In this document: positions 26,756 to 35,357 of the stretch, in pieces | How positions within the stretch are numbered: position 1 is the first letter of the stretch | Layout of the letters: every line of letters starts with the position of its first letter | Assembly (NCBI RefSeq): GCF_900299535.1 | Contig: NZ_OMKE01000023.1 | Span: 186,001-250,000 of the forward strand | Length of the DNA stretch: 64,000 bases | From: Aquimarina aquimarini | GTDB lineage: Bacteria; Bacteroidota; Bacteroidia; Flavobacteriales; Flavobacteriaceae | Direction of reading: 5' to 3' | Position numbers and translations under genes: made by a program | Notes under the pieces: generated by a model | Told to the model about the DNA's origin: nothing | What the model saw: only the letters and a program-made list of their open reading frames with translations | Database searches by the model: none

Positions 26756-28677
26756 TAAAAAACTACTTAATAAATAATTCACACATATATGCATCCAAGT
26801 GGCTAGTATTGTCAATAGATGTGTTAATAACGATTTTTAATTTCTTTTTGGCATATGCAATTAGATTTGGGATTACACTAGATGTTAATACAGCAAATCT
26901 AACCTATCAAATAGCTATGATGGCATGTTTAGCTACGATGAGTTTTTTATTTGTTGGTTCGCATAAAGGAGTAGTCAGGCATACAGGAATGAGAGATGCA
27001 TATAATTTATTTCTGGCAGTAACAGTATTGATTGCGTTTACAGGTTTAGGCAAATTATTTCTTATGCCAGAATTATTTGATATGCCTGTTTCTGTAGTAT
27101 GTATACATTATTTACTTAATATCGTAACATTAATCACAAGTCGTTTAGTGTTTAAGTATTGTTATTACTATATAAAATCAAAAATAGGAGAAACCTCAAG
27201 AGCTCTTATTTATGGAGCAGGAGACTCAGGATTGATTACTCAAGCAGCGATAGCCAATGATTCAAATAGATCTATAAATGTAGTGGGTTTTATAGAAGAT
27301 AATCAACAAAAGATTGGAAAAACAATCAATGGTGTAAAAGTTTATTCATCGAGTGTGATTGATCAAGATTTTATTGCAAAAAATAATATCAAAGAGATTA
27401 TAGTATCTATACCGCATATAAGCAAAAAGAGACTATCAGAGATATCCGATAATCTTTTAGGCTTACAGGTGACAGTAAAAATAATACCAGCAGTAAATGA
27501 TTGGATAGACGGAAAATTAAATGTCTCTCAAATTAAAGAAATCCAGATAGAAGATCTATTAGAAAGAGCTCCTATCTCTATGAAAAATGAAAATATTAAG
27601 CAAGAATTACATGGTAAAGTAATTCTTATTACAGGAGCAGCTGGATCTATAGGAAGTGAAATTGTTAGGCAGGCTTCATATTATAATTACAAACGCCTTA
27701 TTTTGGTAGATCAGGCAGAATCCCCTTTGTATGATTTACAACAAGAACTTCTAAGCAAAGGGATAACTAATTTTACTCCAATTGTAGCTGATATACGAGA
27801 TCATCATAGAATAGAAAGTATATTTGAAAAGCATCGACCTAATATGGTGTTTCATGCAGCTGCTTACAAGCATGTACCACTCATGGAAAAAAATCCATGC
27901 GAGGCTATAAAAATTAATGTTTTAGGAACAAGAAAATTAGCAGATTTGTCATCAGATTTTGGAGTAGATAAGTTTGTATTTGTATCAACAGATAAAGCTG
28001 TCAACCCAACAAATGTAATGGGCGCTACCAAAAGAGCAGCAGAGATGTACATAAAATGTATTAATGCAACAAGTAAAACTAAATTCATTACTACCAGGTT
28101 TGGAAATGTATTAGGGTCTAATGGGTCTGTTATTCCATTATTCAAAAAGCAAATTCAAAAAGGAGGACCCCTAACAGTTACACATAGAGATGTAACTCGT
28201 TTCTTTATGACAATACCAGAAGCCTCTCAATTGGTTATAGAAGCTGGAACCATGGGTAATGGAGGAGAGATATTTATTTTTGATATGGGAGAATCGGTTA
28301 AGATTTTTGATCTGGCTAAGAAAATGATACGACTTTCTGGACTTAGATATCCTGAAGATATCGATATACAGATTTCAGGTCTTAGACCAGGTGAAAAATT
28401 GTATGAAGAACTTCTTGCTGATACAGAAAATACATTACCAACATATCATAAAAAAATAATGATAAGTAGGTTTGATGATACTGATTGTATGATAATAAAA
28501 GATAAGATAGATGATTTATCTATAATGAATCTTCTTAATCAGGATCATCAAGTTGTAGGAAAATTAAAAGAAATAGTACCAGAGTTTATTTCTAAAAACT
28601 CTACTTTTGAAAGTATTGATAAAATAAACAAAGAAAATATTAAAAAGAGCTCAGAGGTTCTTGTAAGTATCAAGTAA
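26752..28677 (+). CDS. Membrane-bound nucleotide-sugar 4,6-dehydratase (PglF/CapD family)
   Basis: A 641-residue protein with four N-terminal membrane helices (about 1-140), a nucleotide-binding domain (RALIYGAGDSGLITQ), and the extended SDR dehydratase domain (GKVILITGAAGSIGSEIVRQ, AAYKHVPLMEKNPCEA, FVSTDKAVNPTNVMGATKR). In the long PglF-type branch the usual active-site Tyr is replaced, as here (Met in NVMGATK). It converts UDP-GlcNAc to its 4-keto-6-deoxy derivative, the first step to UDP-bacillosamine or QuiNAc sugars. It overlaps the aminotransferase gene by four bases. Confidence 0.92.
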   Translation: MIKNYLINNSHIYASKWLVLSIDVLITIFNFFLAYAIRFGITLDVNTANLTYQIAMMACLATMSFLFVGSHKGVVRHTGMRDAYNLFLAVTVLIAFTGLGKLFLMPELFDMPVSVVCIHYLLNIVTLITSRLVFKYCYYYIKSKIGETSRALIYGAGDSGLITQAAIANDSNRSINVVGFIEDNQQKIGKTINGVKVYSSSVIDQDFIAKNNIKEIIVSIPHISKKRLSEISDNLLGLQVTVKIIPAVNDWIDGKLNVSQIKEIQIEDLLERAPISMKNENIKQELHGKVILITGAAGSIGSEIVRQASYYNYKRLILVDQAESPLYDLQQELLSKGITNFTPIVADIRDHHRIESIFEKHRPNMVFHAAAYKHVPLMEKNPCEAIKINVLGTRKLADLSSDFGVDKFVFVSTDKAVNPTNVMGATKRAAEMYIKCINATSKTKFITTRFGNVLGSNGSVIPLFKKQIQKGGPLTVTHRDVTRFFMTIPEASQLVIEAGTMGNGGEIFIFDMGESVKIFDLAKKMIRLSGLRYPEDIDIQISGLRPGEKLYEELLADTENTLPTYHKKIMISRFDDTDCMIIKDKIDDLSIMNLLNQDHQVVGKLKEIVPEFISKNSTFESIDKINKENIKKSSEVLVSIK

Positions 28678-28710
28678 TAAAAAATATAGAATTTGTAAAT
28701 ACACACTCAT

Positions 28711-28733
28711 TCTAAAAAAAATATTTTTTTAGA
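28711..28733. repeat. Perfect inverted repeat after the dehydratase gene
   Basis: TCTAAAAAAA (28711-28720) and TTTTTTTAGA (28724-28733) flank a three-base ATA spacer. It lies immediately upstream of a longer hairpin and may assist termination. Confidence 0.5.
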
Positions 28734-28737
28734 AAAT

Positions 28738-28778
28738 AAATCAAATCTATCTATAATCTTTATAGGTAGATTTGATTT
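28738..28778 (+). terminator. Long hairpin, probable terminator before the export genes
   Basis: AAATCAAATCTA (28738-28749) pairs with TAGATTTGATTT (28767-28778). The stem continues with one T:G wobble and CTATAA/TTATAG to a three-base loop, about 19 bp in all. The T-run after it is short. It probably separates the dehydratase transcript from the export genes that have their own promoter. Confidence 0.65.
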
Positions 28779-28847
28779 GTTAAAATCGATACATTTATTT
28801 TAAATTATTAAAGAAATCAGTTATAACAGAGATAGAGGGAAATGTTA

Positions 28848-28876
28848 TTGCTGAATTAAATAAAGTTATATTTTTG
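28848..28876 (+). promoter_or_regulatory. Candidate Bacteroidota promoter for the export operon
   Basis: TATTTTTG (28869-28876) matches the TAnnTTTG -7 consensus. An upstream TTG (28848-28850) lies 18 bases away, close to the expected 19-21. It is 35 bases before the Wza-type start and downstream of the terminator hairpin. Confidence 0.6.
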
Positions 28877-28911
28877 TAATTAGTTATTAGGGGTTATCAA
28901 AAAAATTAAAT

Positions 28912-29706
28912 ATGCATTGTAGATTATTGTTTTTAGTACTTATATTAATTTCAACTTTTTCTTGTAAAGCACCCAAAAATGTGATCTATTTTCAAGATTC
29001 TACAAATCTAGAAAAGGTCATTTCAGCAAGTTCATTCACTTCTGTTTTTAAAATAGATGATATAGTAGGTATTCAAGTTTCTGCAGAGGAAATGGATGCA
29101 GCAAGGCCATTTAATATGCAAGGTTCTGGATCATCTATAAGTAGCTCTTTAGGAGAATCTGGTGGTGGAAATACTAGTACTTCAGGAGGAGGAGAACCTA
29201 CCTATTTAATTGATGAAAATGGTATTATAGATTTTCCTGTTCTGGGACAATTAAAAATAGCAGGCCTAACCAGAGTTCAGGTAAAAGACATGATTAAAGA
29301 GAAATTAAAAATATATATAAATAACCCTATAGTAAGTGTACGATTGAAAAATTTCAAGATTACAGTAATGGGAGAGGTAGCAAAACCTGGCTCTTATACT
29401 ATACCAAATGAAAGAATTACAATTGTTGAAGCCATTGGTATGGCAGGTGATATGACGATCAAAGGAAGGAGAGAGAATGTAATGGTTATTAGAGAGAATA
29501 ATGGAACGAATACCTATCATCGCGTAGACCTTACTTCGAAGTCAATTTTTGACTCTCCTGTATATTATTTGGCACAAAATGATGTGCTATATGTTGAGCC
29601 AAATGAATCCAGAATAAAAGAATCCAAAACGAATAGTAATGCTCTAAGTATTGTTATAAGTGTTATAGGTGTTGTTTTATCTGTAATTACACTTATTGTA
29701 AGATAA
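28912..29706 (+). CDS. wza: Polysaccharide export outer-membrane lipoprotein (Wza-like)
   Basis: A 264-residue lipoprotein with a lipobox at Cys18 (STFSC). The polysaccharide export domain includes FKIDDIVGIQVSAEE and IDENGIIDFPVLGQLKIAGLTRVQVKDMIKEKL. An SLBB-type domain follows (ITVMGEVAKPGSYTIPNERITIVEAIGMAGD), and a C-terminal hydrophobic helix (ALSIVISVIGVVLSVITLIV) ends the protein. A Gly/Ser-rich insert lies at about residues 70-95. It forms the outer-membrane channel for exopolysaccharide together with the Wzc-type kinase seven bases downstream. The C-terminal helix fits the membrane-spanning end of Wza-like porters. Confidence 0.93.
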   Translation: MHCRLLFLVLILISTFSCKAPKNVIYFQDSTNLEKVISASSFTSVFKIDDIVGIQVSAEEMDAARPFNMQGSGSSISSSLGESGGGNTSTSGGGEPTYLIDENGIIDFPVLGQLKIAGLTRVQVKDMIKEKLKIYINNPIVSVRLKNFKITVMGEVAKPGSYTIPNERITIVEAIGMAGDMTIKGRRENVMVIRENNGTNTYHRVDLTSKSIFDSPVYYLAQNDVLYVEPNESRIKESKTNSNALSIVISVIGVVLSVITLIVR

Positions 29707-29712
29707 AAGAAT

Positions 29713-32076
29713 ATGATTTCTAATAACAGTAACAACAACGTGGTAAATAATACAACATTAGATTCTTCAGGGTTTAGTTTTAATCTTAGAGATCAGATAA
29801 TTAGATATCTAAAGAAGTGGTATTGGTTTGCGCTAAGTGTATTTGTATTTGTTACTTTGGCGTATGTAAAAATAAGATACACAATACCGCAATACAATGT
29901 ATCTTCTACTATTGTGATTTCTCAAGACCAGAACTTGAGTGAATCAGAATTATCTGCATTCAAAGATCTTGGCTTATTAGACGATAACCAAAGTAGTATT
30001 GAAAATGAAATTCAAATAGTGAAATCAAGAACATTGTTGACAAATGTAGTTAACAATCTAAAACTTAATGTTCGATATTTTAGTGAAGGAAGAATTCTCG
30101 AAGTAGAAAACTATCCTAAATCTTTGATTGAAATTAGCTTTTTGTCACCAGACTCTATAGTGCATACAAAATCCAAAGTTTTTAATGCTAGGATAAATTC
30201 GGGAACTTCGTTTTCTTTTGTAAATGCAGATGGAGAAAAATTGAGTGATCATTTATTTGGTAATACGATTAATACTAGTATTGGTGATATAATCATTACT
30301 CCTAGTGTAGATAAAATGGAAGCCAATGTTGGTAAGATTATCAAAATTGTAATAAGTCCAGTAAAATTGATAGCAGAATCCTATAGAACAAGATTATCAA
30401 TTGTACCAGTCAAAAATTCTTCTATTATAAGGATTTCTTTAAATGACCCAGTAAAAGCTAAGGCAAAAGATATTATAAATAATCTGGTAGAAGAGTATAA
30501 CAAAGCAACTATAGAAAATAAAAAACAAACCTCTGCAAGAACGGCAGATTTTATAAACAATCGCTTAGATCTTATTTCAGGAGATTTAACCCAAGTAGAC
30601 GATCAGGCAGCAAGTTATTTGTCTCAAAGAGGATTAACAAGTGGCGATGTAGGAGGACAAGCTCAGCAAATCTCACAGTTAGATTCACAAAATTCTCAAG
30701 AAATAGCAAAATTAAATACACAGCTTCATTTTATTGAATCTATGAGGAATTTTGTGTTAAGTCAAGAAGGTAAATTTGATCTTGTACCCCAATCAAATTC
30801 AGGATTTAGCGACCCTACTGTTTCAGCAACAGTCTCAAAATATAATCGATTAATTTTACAACGACAGCGCTTATTAAAGGTCTCTAGTGTACAAAATCCA
30901 GTAGTTGTTAATATAGATCAACAAATAGGAGGATTAAGACAGGTGTTGATTAATAGTTTAAATAGTGTGAAAAGCTCAATGAAAGTACAGTTGAGAAGTC
31001 TAAATACACAGAATCAGTATTTTGGAGGTCAAATATATAGTGCTCCAATACGACAAAAAGATATTAGAGCAATAGAGCGAGAGCAAACAATAAAAGAACA
31101 ATTATATCTATATTTATTACAAAAAAGAGAAGAAGCAGAGATAAAAAGTCATATTACACCAGCCAATGCAAGAGTTCTTGATAGAGCATCTACTATTGGA
31201 GCATACCCTGTATCTCCTAATAAAAGGACAATATATGCGAGTGCTCTTTTTCTTGGATTGATGTTACCATTCATTATCCTTTATACTTCTGATTTGCTAA
31301 ATGTAAAGGTAAGATCCAGAGATGATCTTGAAAAAGTGCTTTCTATGCCAATCATAGGTGAAATACCAAAAGTGAAGTCTAAAAATAAGTTATTGATTTC
31401 AAAGAACGATAGATCAGGAATTGCAGAAGCATTTAGAATATTAAGAACCAATCTTGATTTCCTGATGGCAGGAATTAGTAAAAATAGAGGAAAGGTTATT
31501 TTTGTTACTTCAACTATTTCTGGGGAAGGTAAAACATTGATATCTTCTAATCTGTCTAAGACACTTGCTATCTCAGGTAAAAAAGTAGCATATTTAGGAA
31601 CAGACTTACGAAATCCTAAACTTCATAACTTTTTTGATTTGCCTAATGGAAAAAATGCTAAAGGGCTTACCAATTATATTATGAATAAAGAATTAAAACC
31701 TGATGATATTATATATAAAATAGAAGATTCATTAGATATCATTCCTTCAGGTGCGATACCCCCTAATCCAGCAGAGTTACTTATGCAAGAAAGAGTTGGA
31801 AAAATGTTTGATTATCTAGAAGAACATTATGATTATATTGTTGTAGATACAGCGCCAGTTACTTTGGTTACAGATACTTTGTTGTTAGCAAAATACGGTG
31901 ATTTAAGTATTTATATTGTTAGAGAAAACTATTCAGATAAGAGAGTGTTACAAGTTCCTGAGAATTTTTATAGAGAAAAACGTTTACCTAATATAGCTGT
32001 TTTACTTAATGCAGTAGATAATCAAGGGTCTTATAATTATGGGTATGGCTACGGTAAAAAATCTAAGAAAAAATAG
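29713..32076 (+). CDS. wzc: Polysaccharide co-polymerase / tyrosine autokinase (Wzc-like)
   Basis: A 787-residue inner-membrane protein. It has a first membrane helix near residue 40, the periplasmic Wzz domain with long coiled regions (about 60-500), and a second membrane helix near 515. The cytoplasmic BY-kinase domain has Walker A TISGEGKT (Lys607), Walker A' AYLGTDLRNPK, and Walker B YIVVDTAPV. The tail NYGYGYGKKSKKK carries a small Tyr cluster, the usual autophosphorylation region though shorter than in E. coli Wzc. It controls chain length and export with the Wza-type partner. It ends tail-to-tail over the phosphatase gene. Confidence 0.94.
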   Translation: MISNNSNNNVVNNTTLDSSGFSFNLRDQIIRYLKKWYWFALSVFVFVTLAYVKIRYTIPQYNVSSTIVISQDQNLSESELSAFKDLGLLDDNQSSIENEIQIVKSRTLLTNVVNNLKLNVRYFSEGRILEVENYPKSLIEISFLSPDSIVHTKSKVFNARINSGTSFSFVNADGEKLSDHLFGNTINTSIGDIIITPSVDKMEANVGKIIKIVISPVKLIAESYRTRLSIVPVKNSSIIRISLNDPVKAKAKDIINNLVEEYNKATIENKKQTSARTADFINNRLDLISGDLTQVDDQAASYLSQRGLTSGDVGGQAQQISQLDSQNSQEIAKLNTQLHFIESMRNFVLSQEGKFDLVPQSNSGFSDPTVSATVSKYNRLILQRQRLLKVSSVQNPVVVNIDQQIGGLRQVLINSLNSVKSSMKVQLRSLNTQNQYFGGQIYSAPIRQKDIRAIEREQTIKEQLYLYLLQKREEAEIKSHITPANARVLDRASTIGAYPVSPNKRTIYASALFLGLMLPFIILYTSDLLNVKVRSRDDLEKVLSMPIIGEIPKVKSKNKLLISKNDRSGIAEAFRILRTNLDFLMAGISKNRGKVIFVTSTISGEGKTLISSNLSKTLAISGKKVAYLGTDLRNPKLHNFFDLPNGKNAKGLTNYIMNKELKPDDIIYKIEDSLDIIPSGAIPPNPAELLMQERVGKMFDYLEEHYDYIVVDTAPVTLVTDTLLLAKYGDLSIYIVRENYSDKRVLQVPENFYREKRLPNIAVLLNAVDNQGSYNYGYGYGKKSKKK

Positions 32077-32800
32077 CATTTTTCTTCATTAAATCTGTAA
32101 TCTTTTTACCAATTTTAGGTTTAAAACCTTTTTCTAAGATGTATAATTGATGGTAATTGTGAATATCTGTACCAGTAAAATCTATATAGCCAAGAGTAAC
32201 TAGTTTTTTAGCAAAAGATTTGATTTGATCACTATAGTATCCAGATAGGGATAATAAATTAAGTTGAAATAAGAAACCTAGCTCTTTTAATTCATCATAC
32301 TTTTTAAGATCATTTTTATAAAAAGAATATCTCTCAGGATGCGCTAGTATAGGGGTATATCCAGCTAGTTTAATCTCAAATACAATTTCGTTTAAATTAA
32401 TAGGAGGAGCAAAAGTGGACATTTCTACCAGAATATAATCCTTGTATAAAGGGAGAATATCATTGTTTTTTAAGCGCTCATAGAATAAATCATCCATCAT
32501 ATATTCAGCCCCTGTTTGTAATTCTATCTTTGTTATGCCAAGAGGTATAATCACTTGTTTAAGTTTTTTTATTGTATCGAGTATCCCTTGAGATGTATTG
32601 GGCCACATATCTTGCATGATATGAGGCGTTGTAATCACTTTTTTGAATCCGAATTTTTCAAATTGCTCAAGAATATAAGCAGATTGATATATTGTTTTTA
32701 CTCCATCATCAATATCAGGTAAGAGGTGAGAGTGAATATCAATATAACCAGTAGGAACAATGTCTTTAAATGGAATTTCTTTTTTTGATAAGAACCGCAA
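32063..32800 (-). CDS. PHP-domain tyrosine-protein phosphatase (CpsB/YwqE family)
   Basis: A 245-residue PHP-fold protein read from a TTG start. It shows DIHSHLLPDIDDGVK (metal ligands), TPHIMQDMW, ILAHPERYSFY and TGTDIHNYH, the last giving further metal-binding residues. This family removes phosphate from the tyrosine tail of Wzc/CpsD kinases. The gene converges with the kinase gene and overlaps it by 14 bases, so both proteins are in the same module but on opposite transcripts. Confidence 0.9.
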   Translation of the reverse strand: MRFLSKKEIPFKDIVPTGYIDIHSHLLPDIDDGVKTIYQSAYILEQFEKFGFKKVITTPHIMQDMWPNTSQGILDTIKKLKQVIIPLGITKIELQTGAEYMMDDLFYERLKNNDILPLYKDYILVEMSTFAPPINLNEIVFEIKLAGYTPILAHPERYSFYKNDLKKYDELKELGFLFQLNLLSLSGYYSDQIKSFAKKLVTLGYIDFTGTDIHNYHQLYILEKGFKPKIGKKITDLMKKNAIFS

Positions 32801-32913
32801 TTTGATTTTGTTTTGGGGTGAATGTAAAATCTAAACACATCAATTGCAATACTACCAAAGGCACTTTGCAATAAAGTATATAGTGTAAAAATAGAGATTT
32901 ATTATTCATAAAC

Positions 32914-32949
32914 AAGCTGCTTAGAGAATCTATATGCTCTAAACAGCTT
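32914..32949 (-). terminator. Hairpin downstream of the head-GIN gene
   Basis: AAGCTGCTTAGAG (32914-32926) pairs with CTCTAAACAGCTT (32937-32949) with one mismatch. It lies just after the stop of the leftward sigma operon. The tail is A/T-rich but not a clean T-run. Confidence 0.45.
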
Positions 32950-32972
32950 ATTCAGTAGTGGTTATATAAAGG

Positions 32973-33713
32973 TTATCTTTTTGTAATATCACCAGATCCA
33001 GACACTTTTTTATCTTCTTTTTTTGGATTTCCTTTATAAGTTATATCTCCCGATCCCGATACACGAGCTTTTATAGATAAAGAAGCAGTGGCTTCTATAT
33101 CTCCTGATCCAGATACCATGGCTGTAACACTTTCTGCATTTAGATCATAGGCAGATAAGTCACCTGATCCAGTAACACATCCTTCAAAATTTTGAGTATC
33201 CCCTTTTAAAACCAAATCTCCACTTCCTGTAATTTGAGCTGTTACGTTTTTTGCATTTACAGCAAGTAAGATATCACCAGAACCAGATATTTTTGTTGTA
33301 AAATCAGAAGTTTTAATTAGATCGGTACCCGATATGTCACCAGACCCGTACATATAAACTCCATTGATATCTTTAAAAGGTACAGTAATCAATAGTTTAC
33401 TGCCTAGTGAAGGACTTATATTATATCCTTTTTTTATATAAATTTTTAAAACACTATCTTCAATTTCTGTTAGAATATAGGGGATAAGATTACTTTCTCC
33501 TTCTATTTTTATCTTACCTTCTGTGCCATAAATCAATGAGATGTCCAGATTTCCTTTTACTTTGATTTTATCATAGTCATTTGTCGTTCTGTTTTTGGTA
33601 ACATAATCTCTATTACCTTTAATTCTTTTCCCACTTCCAAACCATTGTGCTTGCAATGACGTTGTAACACTCAATACAAAGCCTAAAACAAATAATATTG
33701 ATTTTATTTTCAT
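32973..33713 (-). CDS. Head-GIN domain (DUF2807) secreted protein
   Basis: A 246-residue protein with a cleavable signal peptide (SILFVLGFVLSVTTSLQAQ). Repeated VSGSGDI/ITGSGDL units across about residues 95-245 form a beta-rich auto-transporter-adhesin head-like domain. The family is abundant in Bacteroidota and its molecular role is not established. It is the last gene of the leftward run that begins with the ECF sigma factor, 11 bases after the preceding gene, so it is probably co-expressed as an envelope-response product. Confidence 0.85.
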   Translation of the reverse strand: MKIKSILFVLGFVLSVTTSLQAQWFGSGKRIKGNRDYVTKNRTTNDYDKIKVKGNLDISLIYGTEGKIKIEGESNLIPYILTEIEDSVLKIYIKKGYNISPSLGSKLLITVPFKDINGVYMYGSGDISGTDLIKTSDFTTKISGSGDILLAVNAKNVTAQITGSGDLVLKGDTQNFEGCVTGSGDLSAYDLNAESVTAMVSGSGDIEATASLSIKARVSGSGDITYKGNPKKEDKKVSGSGDITKR

Positions 33714-33724
33714 AATAATTGATA

Positions 33725-34816
33725 TTAGTTTTTCTTAATCTTTACCCCACCATAACTAGAAGTTATATTGATAGTTTTACCAGTATTGGATTGCCCACTA
33801 TAGCCTTGATAATTCTTTTTATTATCCTTTACATACTTCTTTTGTAAATTAATGGTTTCATCTAATTTGATACCACCATAAGAGTTTTCTATCATAAAAT
33901 CAAAATTACAATCATTTTCATATCCAATAGTAATACTTGTGTAATCAGTATTGATCGTTACATTTTCAAAAGAAGGTTGTAGGGCATTAACTCGAATAGA
34001 ACCATAGTCAGAGTCAATACTTAATCGTTTGTTAATACTTCCAAATTTAGAACTTAGATAATCAGAGTTTCCTGTGATTTCATCACCATTTTCAACTCTA
34101 ATCCCACCATAATCACAATTGTAATTTAATTTTTTTACAGACTTGAATTTGGACTGAGTATAATCAGCATTAAGATCAATATAGTTACTATTCCCTATTT
34201 CAAAATTAGAATAATCAGCATTAATTTTACCATTTCTTATGTATGAGATTGAGCTATTATTAGTATAATCAATATCGATTTTATTAGTATTACCTAATAA
34301 TTCTCCTATAATAATTTGACCATAATCGCAATTGATAGTAGCATCTCCTTTGATTTTATCCAGGGTAATACTGCCGTAGTTGTTTTCAAGATTCACCTTA
34401 TTGGTTACAGGAACTTTGATAATATAATTAATTTTCATACTGAGATTGTTATTAGAACCATTAGTCCATTTATCCCACCAAGAACCCTCATTTTTATTGA
34501 AAACTGTTTCGGCAGTCACCTTTTGTGAGGAGTGACTAAACTCAACATTTATTGATTTTAATTTTTTAATTACTTTTTCCTCATCATTACCACTTACTTT
34601 GATTATGACCTGTATGTTAATCTGGTTTTTCTCCCAAGAAGTAATATCAAGATTCCCATAGTTATTATCTATTTCTAATAAAGCATTAGCATTGACAGAA
34701 AATTCTTTTTTCAATGTCTTTTCTTTAGAATATTTTCCTTTTGGTCCTCCGTTATTAGCAAATACCAGTGTGGGAAATACTATCAAAAAGAAGATATTAT
34801 AGTATAGAGTTTTCAT
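33725..34816 (-). CDS. Secreted beta-repeat protein (DUF4097-like)
   Basis: I set the start at 34816 (MKTLYYNIFFLIVFPTLVFA), which gives a standard signal peptide. It overlaps the end of the upstream gene by about 20 bases. An upstream in-frame ATG at 34867 would add a non-signal leader. The mature protein repeats units such as NYGSITLDKIKGDATINCDYG and SDYGSIRV, a beta-solenoid pattern like DUF4097-type putative adhesins. It is part of the sigma-factor operon. Its function is unknown, but its position suggests an extracytoplasmic output of that regulon. Confidence 0.75.
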   Translation of the reverse strand: MKTLYYNIFFLIVFPTLVFANNGGPKGKYSKEKTLKKEFSVNANALLEIDNNYGNLDITSWEKNQINIQVIIKVSGNDEEKVIKKLKSINVEFSHSSQKVTAETVFNKNEGSWWDKWTNGSNNNLSMKINYIIKVPVTNKVNLENNYGSITLDKIKGDATINCDYGQIIIGELLGNTNKIDIDYTNNSSISYIRNGKINADYSNFEIGNSNYIDLNADYTQSKFKSVKKLNYNCDYGGIRVENGDEITGNSDYLSSKFGSINKRLSIDSDYGSIRVNALQPSFENVTINTDYTSITIGYENDCNFDFMIENSYGGIKLDETINLQKKYVKDNKKNYQGYSGQSNTGKTINITSSYGGVKIKKN

Positions 34817-35357
34817 TTTTTGATAATTTAAATTCGTTAATATCGTTGATTTTTTGCAGTACTTCATCTAATAAATTAGCACGTTTCCTAAAATTATTAA
34901 TCATGGCACTGATCACTCGTTTATCATTTCCGCTATGAAAAAGGTCTTTTTTAAGAGTTTCATAATCGGTTTCCATTTTTTCTAGTTGTTTCATTGCATC
35001 TAGAACCAATTCTTTAGTTTCTTGTGATGAAATCTTATCTATTTCTTCTAGCTGCAATTGAATAGCAGAAGTAAAAAAGCTCTGGGTCTCCTGCATTTTA
35101 GGAGAAACATTCGCTAAATCTATTTCTTCTTTTTGGTCAGGTATAAATGATATGGTAGCCAAACCAAATAATACGATGATCGAAGCTGCTATCATAAGTG
35201 GTTTGTACCAGTTTATTTTTTTGGGTTGAAGCTGTACAACTTTATTTTGTTGTTGTAGTTTTTCCAAAAAATGTACTTTATGATTACCTGACGGTTCATG
35301 TATATCTAATTGACCTTCTAGGCGTTCAAATAATTTTTCTATTTCATCTGTTTTCAT
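34797..35357 (-). CDS. Membrane protein in the anti-sigma position
   Basis: The start is chosen at 35357 (MKTDEIEKLFERLEGQ), which overlaps the stop of the sigma gene (ATGA). The upstream extension re-reads the sigma gene. The 186-residue protein has a cytoplasmic N-terminal part (about 1-50), one membrane helix (PLMIAASIIVLFGLATISFI), and a coiled periplasmic part. This is the topology of an anti-sigma factor, although no zinc-binding HxxxCxxC motif is present. Overlap with the ECF gene strongly suggests it restrains that sigma factor; this is inference. Confidence 0.7.
   Translation of the reverse strand: MKTDEIEKLFERLEGQLDIHEPSGNHKVHFLEKLQQQNKVVQLQPKKINWYKPLMIAASIIVLFGLATISFIPDQKEEIDLANVSPKMQETQSFFTSAIQLQLEEIDKISSQETKELVLDAMKQLEKMETDYETLKKDLFHSGNDKRVISAMINNFRKRANLLDEVLQKINDINEFKLSKNENSIL

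Noticed and set aside
32973..33713. Repeated GSGDI-coding units as a possible DNA repeat or CRISPR-like array
   Set aside because: The repeats are protein-level units of a head-GIN domain with varied codons and spacing, inside an intact gene.
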